Made by a program: the position numbers and the translations under genes
The notes under the pieces: model-generated
The model's database searches: none
What the model was told of the DNA's origin: nothing
The model's input: the letters and a program-made list of their open reading frames with translations, nothing else
In this document: positions 1 through 4,644 of the stretch, one piece after another
Layout: the number at the start of each line of letters is the position of its first letter
How positions within the stretch are numbered: position 1 is the stretch's first letter
Assembly (NCBI GenBank): GCA_012910725.1
Contig: WNEG01000008.1
Span: 17,213-23,451, forward strand
DNA from: Candidatus Ethanoperedens thermophilum
GTDB taxonomy: Archaea > Halobacteriota > Methanosarcinia > Methanosarcinales > EX4572-44
DNA: 6,239 bases
Direction: 5' to 3'

Positions 1-2
1 AT

Positions 3-2048
3 GCGATAGCGTGTTATGACAAGTTACTTGCGATAAATCCGGATGATGATACTGCATGGTACGGCAAAGGATTTGCACTGGGTAACCTTGGCAGATACGA
101 GGATGAGATAGCGTGTTGGGACAAGGCACTTGCGATAAAGCCGGATATGGATGTTGCATGGATCAAAAAAATTGCAGAAGGAAAATTAGAGGGAGAGAGA
201 AAAGAGCACATTTCTCACATTGAATCTGAAATTGCAGAACTAAGGTCGTCCGGCGTGGAAATGCATAGGGCAGAGAGTTTGCTGAAGCAGTCAAAGGCGG
301 AACTGAACAAAAACAACTTTGAACAAGCAAAGGAATTGGCGGAAGAGGCAAAGAAAGTAGCAAACGAGAGAAAAACAGAGTACAATTCAGCAGTTAAATC
401 AATCTCCGAATCTGAAGAAATTTTCAGCAAAATTGGAGCTGAAGGTGTGGCGATCTCAGATGAGTTGCTGATAAAATCGAAACAAGCCTACAACGATGGA
501 GATTATGATGCAGCGATAAGATCAACAGAAGAGTTGAAGAGTCTCGTTAAGAGTCAGGGAACAAGATGCAGAGAAGCAAGTGGATGCATAAAATCAGCGA
601 AATCTGTTGTAGAAAAGGCAGAAGAATTTGGTTGCGATGTCTCTTCTGCGTTCAATCTGCTGGAAGAAGCAAATTCTGCGTTTAACACAGGGAACTACGA
701 AGAAGCGATTAAATACGCAAAACAATCAGAAGATGCCACAAAAAAGATCCAGGAAGAAAGCAGACCAGAAGTAACTTTAAACCTCCCGGAAGAAACGTTC
801 CCACCAAACAACTGGAGGAAAATCGACGTAACAGTAAAAAACACTGGTTCGATGCACGCAAAAGAGATCAAGATCAAACCGTCCGACGATATTAAGTTCA
901 AACGTATATCCGGAATCCCACATCTCAACACAAACGAGGCAGAAGTGATGACCATCTCAATGATGTCAACGGTCACAGGCGAGGTGCCAATCGATATCGT
1001 GCTCACTTACAAAGACGCACTCGACCGAGATTACACGTCATCAGAGGAGGTTTGGGTGGCTGTAGCCGATTCGACGACAGAACAAGCACCACCCCGGGGA
1101 ACGTCATCGCTAATCGAGATCGAACGCGGCTACGAGGTCCTGTCAAACAACGATCTTAGATTCGGTATCCGCGTCACCAACAACACAGACTATGCGATAA
1201 TGGATGTAAAAACCATCCTCGACTATCCGAGAACTCTCTTCTCCTTGAAAAGCGGAGAGATTCAAACTCTGAGCAACATCAATCCCCATGGCAAGCGAAC
1301 CGCTACATACCAACTGACACCCAGGGATTGCATCCACAACGAAAAGATAGGCGCAATCGCACTCTTCAAGGACCACACTGGCAGCAGCCAGAATGTGCCG
1401 ATACGACCCAAAGAGGTGCACTGCGTCTGTCCGTATCTCAAGGAAAAACCGATGCGTGAAGGCGAGTTTGCACAGCTCGCAGGTGCAAGCGAGCGCATTC
1501 ATGAGGGTTTGTCGTTCATGGGAATTGGTGTCAGTGAAATCGCCGGGTTCATCAAAGAGTCCTGCACACACAGGCTTCACACAGTCGTGGAACACGAGAT
1601 CAATAACACAATTGTCCTTAATCTCGCTGGCGAATCACTTGGTGAGAAGGCGTATTATCTGCTCACTGCCATTATTCAGCCGTATGAAGGCGTAACTCAA
1701 GTCGCACTCAGAGCATACTCGGACAAACCGTACGGGATGCATGGATTCTTAAGTGAGATGGCTGGGAGTCTTCGGCATCTTGTTGGCTCTGTCCGGTCTG
1801 CAAGGGAGATCGGGGTGATCGAGAAGAAGCAGGTGATAAACATCATCGATTCGGTTGTGCAGAGAACGAGTTTTGAGGGGATTGGTGAGGGCGGAGGAGG
1901 AACAGGAACAGGTACGACAAGTCTTAATATTGAGGGCAGTGTTGTTCAGCGGTCAGAAATTGGCTCGATAAGGAAGTGTCCAAGCTGTGGGAAGGAGATG
2001 CAATGGGATAAGAAGTTCTGCACAGAGTGCGGGGTAAGGTTGGAGTGA
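3..2048 (+). CDS. TPR / helical-repeat / double beta-sandwich / zinc-ribbon protein (5' end outside window)
   Basis: The frame is open from the first complete codon (nt 3), so the gene starts left of the window. The ATG at 147 lies inside the TPR region and is not the start. Numbering from nt 3, 681 residues are visible. Residues 1-47 are one partial and one full 34-residue TPR (AWYGKGFALGNLGRYEDEI). Residues 75-252 hold three helical repeats of about 57 residues, each with a core like AFNTGNYEEAIKYA. Residues 255-356 and 369-473 look like two Ig/CARDB-type beta-sandwiches (IDVTVKNTGSM; FGIRVTNNTDYAI). Residues 478-598 are a mixed alpha/beta region, compatible with an adaptin-appendage platform or similar fold. 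Residues 659-676 are a zinc ribbon, CPSC-X10-CTEC. Two SVVQR motifs flank a Gly/Thr-rich linker just before the ribbon. No signal peptide or membrane span is visible, so it is probably a cytosolic scaffold or adaptor. Domain calls are by eye; the exact function is unknown. Confidence 0.85.
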   Translation, partial: AIACYDKLLAINPDDDTAWYGKGFALGNLGRYEDEIACWDKALAIKPDMDVAWIKKIAEGKLEGERKEHISHIESEIAELRSSGVEMHRAESLLKQSKAELNKNNFEQAKELAEEAKKVANERKTEYNSAVKSISESEEIFSKIGAEGVAISDELLIKSKQAYNDGDYDAAIRSTEELKSLVKSQGTRCREASGCIKSAKSVVEKAEEFGCDVSSAFNLLEEANSAFNTGNYEEAIKYAKQSEDATKKIQEESRPEVTLNLPEETFPPNNWRKIDVTVKNTGSMHAKEIKIKPSDDIKFKRISGIPHLNTNEAEVMTISMMSTVTGEVPIDIVLTYKDALDRDYTSSEEVWVAVADSTTEQAPPRGTSSLIEIERGYEVLSNNDLRFGIRVTNNTDYAIMDVKTILDYPRTLFSLKSGEIQTLSNINPHGKRTATYQLTPRDCIHNEKIGAIALFKDHTGSSQNVPIRPKEVHCVCPYLKEKPMREGEFAQLAGASERIHEGLSFMGIGVSEIAGFIKESCTHRLHTVVEHEINNTIVLNLAGESLGEKAYYLLTAIIQPYEGVTQVALRAYSDKPYGMHGFLSEMAGSLRHLVGSVRSAREIGVIEKKQVINIIDSVVQRTSFEGIGEGGGGTGTGTTSLNIEGSVVQRSEIGSIRKCPSCGKEMQWDKKFCTECGVRLE
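5..161 (+). repeat. DNA-level tandem TPR repeat units
   Basis: Nucleotides 5-59 and 107-161 match at 45 of 55 positions, including GATAGCGTGTT and ACTTGCGATAAA. They are offset by 102 nt, exactly the 34 codons of one TPR. Similarity this high at DNA level points to recent duplication of TPR units. More copies probably lie left of the window. Confidence 0.8.
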
Positions 2049-2051
2049 ATC

Positions 2052-2066
2052 GAAAAACTTTATATA
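2052..2066 (+). promoter_or_regulatory. Archaeal BRE/TATA promoter of the antitoxin-toxin operon
   Basis: A-rich BRE-like GAAAAAC is followed by TTTATATA (2059-2066). This would place the transcription start near 2088, about 22 nt before the ATG at 2111. The stretch AAGTGAAAAGGG just before that ATG is purine-rich and could act as a weak ribosome site. Confidence 0.65.
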
Positions 2067-2110
2067 GTTATGCGAAAATCTTAAATTAAAAGTAGTGGAA
2101 GTGAAAAGGG

Positions 2111-2344
2111 ATGATCAAAGCAGTGCATGCAATTTTTGATGGTAAAGTGCTACATCCGGAAGAACCGGTAGATTCGGAGCCAAACACACATGTGCGTATA
2201 GCAATTGAAATAATTGAGCCAGTAAAACCGAAAGTTAGCTCTTTTTTGCAGACTGCTCGCTCGCTCAGGTTAGAAGGTCCAGCCGATTGGTCAGCCCGGT
2301 TTGAAGATTACCTTTACGGAAGCAAGAGTGAGACCGATGACTAA
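2111..2344 (+). CDS. DUF104 (AF2212-like) antitoxin
   Basis: A 77-residue protein with the DUF104 signature at its N-terminus: a short beta strand (MIKAVHAIFDGKVLHPEEPV), then an EPNTHVRIAIEI strand, like the family's typical xGTEVxVxIE. The C-terminal half is helical and would bind and neutralise the toxin. In archaea this family is usually encoded directly upstream of a PIN-domain (VapC-type) RNase, and that is the arrangement here: its last codons overlap the toxin ATG at 2337 by 8 nt (ATGACTAA). It probably also represses its own promoter at 2052-2066, as such antitoxins commonly do. The reading frame is intact and complete although the partner toxin is broken. Confidence 0.85.
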   Translation: MIKAVHAIFDGKVLHPEEPVDSEPNTHVRIAIEIIEPVKPKVSSFLQTARSLRLEGPADWSARFEDYLYGSKSETDD

Positions 2345-2757
2345 ATTTTTTTCTTGATGCTTCGTATGCTATTACTCTCTCAGCCACAACTGACAGATAT
2401 CACAAATTAGCGGAAATGTTTGCCGGGAAGATTGAAGCCGAAGGGATACAATTAATTACCACACGAGCCATAGTTCTGGAAATAGGTAATGCATTGGCTA
2501 AATTGCGCTATCGGGGGGCTGCTGTTAAGTTGTTGAAAACACTGGAAAAAGACCCTGACGTTGAGATTGTCACTCTTTCTGAGGAATTGTATAAACGCGG
2601 GTTGCAGCTCTACTGTGAACGAAGGGACAAGGAGTGAAGTTTAACAGACTGTATCTCATTTATTGTCATGCAAGAATATGCTTTAACCGAAGCATTAACC
2701 ACAGACAAACATTTCCGGCAGGCGGGCTTTAAAGTGTTGTTGCAAGAAGAAACATAG
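2337..2757 (+). pseudogene. PIN-domain (VapC-type) toxin, disrupted by a frameshift and a nonsense codon
   Basis: The start ATG at 2337 overlaps the antitoxin stop. It reads M-T-K-F-F and then hits TGA at 2355, because the T run at 2346-2352 has seven T. With six T the frame continues as FLDASYAITLSATTDRYHKL and joins the long downstream frame. A second lesion is TGA at 2635-2637, in RRDKE-stop-SLTDCISF, where PIN proteins usually have Trp (TGG). The frame then runs on to TAG at 2755. Read through both lesions it encodes about 139 residues, a normal VapC length. All four PIN acidic residues are still encoded: D (codon 2356), E (2479), D (2647) and D (2704, in LTTDKHF). The ATG at 2416 would give a 73-residue fragment lacking the first and last two catalytic acids, so an active enzyme is not expected. 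Confidence 0.85.
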
Positions 2758-2792
2758 CTGCTGATTAGAACCCTGCTGCGGACTCAAAAACC

Positions 2793-2813
2793 TGTTACAC
2801 AAATTCCGTAACA
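2793..2813. promoter_or_regulatory. Predicted operator, GTTAC-N9-GTAAC palindrome (copy 1)
   Basis: TGTTAC (2793-2798) and GTAACA (2808-2813) form a perfect 6-bp inverted repeat around ACAAATTCC. It abuts the TATA-like box at 2813-2820. The same GTTAC-N9-GTAAC arrangement, with a similar AT-rich spacer containing TTCC, sits before the regulator gene at 3869-3887. A regulator bound here would probably block TBP/TFB. Confidence 0.6.
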
Positions 2814-2820
2814 TATTTTA
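2813..2820 (+). promoter_or_regulatory. TATA-like box of the small acidic gene
   Basis: ATATTTTA is centred about 31 nt before the ATG at 2848, so transcription would start within a few nucleotides of it. No Shine-Dalgarno sequence precedes the ATG, which fits a leaderless or nearly leaderless mRNA. The rest of 2758-2847 holds only this box and the adjoining palindrome. Confidence 0.5.
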
Positions 2821-2847
2821 CAATCATTTAATCCAAAATTCGATAAT

Positions 2848-3246
2848 ATGAATATGAAGATAATAAACGAATGGACAAAGCTCATAGGATACGAAAGAGC
2901 CAAAACCGTAGCCGATCTATTTCTCGGCAAGAAAATAGACCTTGACTTCCCAGATCTTGCACGGGGTGACCTCACACACATAAAGAAGAGCATCATCACA
3001 GAACTGGAGGACGTCGGCAATATTCTAATGGAATTAGACGGAAACATCTTAACTCACGAAGAAATCATAAAAATGGTTGATTTACTTGCCAGAGACTTCA
3101 TTTTCACGAGTCTGCCTGATGCATTTATAGAGAATATTTCTGAGATATTATTGGTTGAAGAACGACTTGATGAGGAACTTGATGAAGAGATCAAGTACAT
3201 TAAAGAAATTTTAAACGGTATGCGCCGTGAAGGGGAATTTGAATAG
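2848..3246 (+). CDS. Small acidic helical protein, unknown function
   Basis: A 132-residue protein that I do not recognise. It is predicted to be almost wholly helical, with no membrane span, Cys motif or catalytic signature. The N-terminal third has basic and aromatic residues (NEWTKLIGYERAKTVADLF). The C-terminal third is strongly acidic (VEERLDEELDEEIKYIKEIL) and may form a short coiled coil or protein-interaction helix. ATG 2848 is taken as the start because it lies about 30 nt below a TATA-like box; ATG 2854 is an equally possible second start. It has its own promoter and a palindrome matching the one before the neighbouring regulator gene, with which it converges. It may therefore be a target of that regulator. 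Codon use looks like that of its neighbours, and the open frame with its own promoter makes it a real gene. Confidence 0.75.
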   Translation: MNMKIINEWTKLIGYERAKTVADLFLGKKIDLDFPDLARGDLTHIKKSIITELEDVGNILMELDGNILTHEEIIKMVDLLARDFIFTSLPDAFIENISEILLVEERLDEELDEEIKYIKEILNGMRREGEFE

Positions 3247-3287
3247 TTTGTTGCGGTGGTGGAGATGAAGTAGATAAGGTGAACATG

Positions 3288-3297
3288 TTTTTTATTT
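3288..3297 (+). terminator. T-rich archaeal-type terminator
   Basis: TTTTTTATTT lies 42 nt after the stop of the small acidic gene, at the point where it converges with the regulator gene. Archaeal polymerase can terminate on such U tracts without a hairpin, and none is evident. It overlaps the regulator's stop codon (3292-3294). Confidence 0.4.
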
Positions 3298-3867
3298 GTA
3301 CCAGAACGTCACACTGAAACAGCACTTCTCCCCCTCCATTCTTCTTTCATACTTATCGATCTTGCCAAATTTACGCACAACGTTTTTTATTATCGGATCA
3401 CACGTGATCTCACAATTCTTATTTTCACACGGTTCCCGTATAATCTCAAGGCTTACTTTTCGACCCCGGCGTGTCATCACAGTCTCATGCGTCACTTCAA
3501 TCGCATCAATCTCCATGTAATACTTGAGAATGTAAGCAATCCCCTCACCGAAATCAAGCACCTTGTCCGGGAATGATCTCCTCAGCTGATCAAGTTTATC
3601 ACCAATATCAATAATCTCGCTCCCAAACGGTGTTGCCGCATATAACGTGTGTTTTTCACCGATGATTGCTTCTCGTTCGAACTTAACGACAAGCCTGAGA
3701 TCTGTAAGTTCACCCAGTGCCTCTGAAGCACGCGTCTTTTCAATGTCAAGGATATGCACTATCTCTATATTTCGATACGATCTGGATGAAAGTTTATCTA
3801 ATACATCTACACGATTCTTTCTTCCTAATGATGTACAGAGTTTGGTGAGAGGTTCCTTACATGACAT
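3292..3867 (-). CDS. ArsR-like winged-helix regulator with Cys-rich C-terminal domain
   Basis: A 191-residue protein. Residues 5-62 form an ArsR-type helix-turn-helix (LGRKNRVDVLDKL, then RNIEIVHILDIEKTRASEAL as the HTH proper). Residues 63-78 (EREAIIGEKHTLYAA) are the wing. The remaining 110 residues form a probable sensor or dimerisation domain with five cysteines: C147, C152, C156 and the pair C182-C183 near the end (EGEKCCFSVTF). The spacing CX4CX3C...CC suggests a metal, Fe-S cluster or thiol sensor. The ending also recalls 4-vinyl-reductase (V4R)-like domains, but that is a weak resemblance. The gene is divergent from the ESCRT-like pair across 84 nt. A palindrome begins 2 nt before its ATG, so autoregulation is likely. 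ATG 3867 is used because the HTH begins soon after it. Confidence 0.8.
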   Translation of the reverse strand: MSCKEPLTKLCTSLGRKNRVDVLDKLSSRSYRNIEIVHILDIEKTRASEALGELTDLRLVVKFEREAIIGEKHTLYAATPFGSEIIDIGDKLDQLRRSFPDKVLDFGEGIAYILKYYMEIDAIEVTHETVMTRRGRKVSLEIIREPCENKNCEITCDPIIKNVVRKFGKIDKYERRMEGEKCCFSVTFWYK

Positions 3868-3868
3868 G

Positions 3869-3887
3869 GTTACAATATTCCTGTAAC
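3869..3887. promoter_or_regulatory. Predicted operator, GTTAC-N9-GTAAC palindrome (copy 2)
   Basis: GTTAC (3869-3873) and GTAAC (3883-3887) are separated by AATATTCCT. The repeat extends to 6 bp as GTTACA/TGTAAC with a 7-nt spacer. It lies immediately before the minus-strand ATG at 3867, around or just after the expected transcription start. Binding here would block the regulator's own transcription. Confidence 0.6.
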
Positions 3888-3896
3888 GTTATTATT

Positions 3897-3905
3897 TACA
3901 TATAG
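3897..3905 (-). promoter_or_regulatory. Candidate TATA box of the regulator gene
   Basis: Read on the minus strand this is CTATATGTA, centred about 34 nt before the regulator ATG, giving a leader of a few nucleotides. The palindromic TTATAA at 3923-3928 is an alternative TATA usable in either direction. Confidence 0.4.
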
Positions 3906-3910
3906 GCTAT

Positions 3911-3919
3911 TTGTAACAA
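3911..3919. promoter_or_regulatory. Possible operator half-site, TTGTAACAA
   Basis: A third GTAAC (3913-3917) lies in an odd-length near-palindrome, directly upstream of the TATA box for the ESCRT-like gene. No GTTAC partner exists at the 9-nt spacing on either side, so it is at most a single or degenerate site. Confidence 0.3.
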
Positions 3920-3920
3920 C

Positions 3921-3930
3921 TATTATAAAG
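3921..3930 (+). promoter_or_regulatory. TATA box of the ESCRT-III-like / Vps4-like gene pair
   Basis: TATTATAAAG is centred about 26 nt before the GTG at 3952. It would start transcription at or just before that codon, making the mRNA leaderless or giving a leader of about 15 nt to the ATG at 3967. Confidence 0.5.
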
Positions 3931-3951
3931 ACATAGTTTTATGTATGAAAC

Positions 3952-4575
3952 GTGGTGAAAAAAGGTATGAAAAATTTTGGAAAATGGATAAAAGATCGGT
4001 TCGGAAAAGATCCGATGAAGGTATCAACTGACGAAATCAAGCGAGATCAGTTAAAGATAGACAGGCTTGCAAGCATCAAGCGAGATGAAATCGAAGATGC
4101 CAACAGTAAGATATTGAAAACAATCCAGAAAGGCAAAGGACAGAGTCGAGAGACAAAGATCAATCTCGCAGTTGAGCTCGATGTCTCAAAGAAAAATAAA
4201 ATGCAGTTGCAAAAGGCTCATGAGAGCCTCATGAACCAGAAAAAAGCCCTGAACATGCTCGAATTCATGGCTGCGCAGAAGAGCACCAAACAGGTGAGTA
4301 CGATAGCAAATAGCATCTTTGGTATGGATGTTGACCATGTGTCAAACATTGCAAGTGAGTTTGCAATTGAAGGCATGATGGAACAGGATAAGCTGAAAGA
4401 ACTTGAAGGTGCGATGGTTGGCATATTCGGCGAAGAACATGTCTCGGATGAGACGAAACAGGCACTTGAGATGTGGGATGAACTTGAAGCCGGTGAGATG
4501 GATGAGGACGAATTCTTCAAAGAAATCGAGAAATCAACCGATAAGATGGTAGTGAAGAGAGAAGAAGAGGCATAA
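3952..4575 (+). CDS. ESCRT-III-like (Snf7/CdvB-type) helical protein
   Basis: A 207-residue helical protein counted from GTG 3952. The N-terminus (MKNFGKWIKDRFGKD) is a basic amphipathic helix with F, W, I and F on one face, as expected for membrane insertion. Residues 27-60 and 63-110 form a long helical hairpin with a basic first arm (KRDQLKIDRLASIKRDEI), broken at a KGKG turn. Residues 115-160 are shorter helices, and residues 161-207 are strongly acidic (DELEAGEMDEDEFFKEIEK). This charge switch from basic to acidic, the hairpin and the length match ESCRT-III proteins, and the next gene encodes the MIT-AAA ATPase that normally disassembles them. No clear MIM1 or MIM2 motif is visible. ATG 3967 is an attractive alternative start: GGTGA at 3954-3958, complementary to the 16S tail, is 8 nt before it. 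Sequence similarity alone is weak, and a generic coiled-coil or PspA-like protein cannot be excluded. Confidence 0.55.
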   Translation: MVKKGMKNFGKWIKDRFGKDPMKVSTDEIKRDQLKIDRLASIKRDEIEDANSKILKTIQKGKGQSRETKINLAVELDVSKKNKMQLQKAHESLMNQKKALNMLEFMAAQKSTKQVSTIANSIFGMDVDHVSNIASEFAIEGMMEQDKLKELEGAMVGIFGEEHVSDETKQALEMWDELEAGEMDEDEFFKEIEKSTDKMVVKREEEA

Positions 4576-4613
4576 ACAAGAATTCCCTCGAATTACCTGT
4601 TGAAAGAGTCATA

Positions 4614-4621
4614 GCATATAG
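4614..4621 (+). promoter_or_regulatory. Tentative internal TATA box before the Vps4-like gene
   Basis: CATATAGC is centred about 27 nt before GTG 4645, the spacing expected for a leaderless transcript. The two genes are 69 nt apart, so the ATPase may have its own promoter as well as read-through from upstream. The match is short and AT-rich and could be chance. Confidence 0.3.
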
Positions 4622-4644
4622 CACGATTGATGCTTTGAATAACG

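Noticed and set aside
147..149. ATG at 147 as the start of the left-hand gene
   Set aside because: The same frame is open back to nt 3 and encodes a clear TPR, so the ATG is internal.
1143..1595. Minus-strand 150-codon frame within the left-hand gene
   Set aside because: It overlaps a conserved region in antisense and has no promoter, ribosome site or recognisable domain.
2784..3047. Minus-strand frame overlapping the small acidic gene
   Set aside because: The plus frame has a well-placed promoter; the minus product is low-complexity and Ser/Phe-rich.
4581..4594. AATTC-CCTC-GAATT inverted repeat between the ESCRT-like and Vps4-like genes
   Set aside because: Only 5 bp with a 4-nt loop and no T run after it; too weak to call a terminator or operator.
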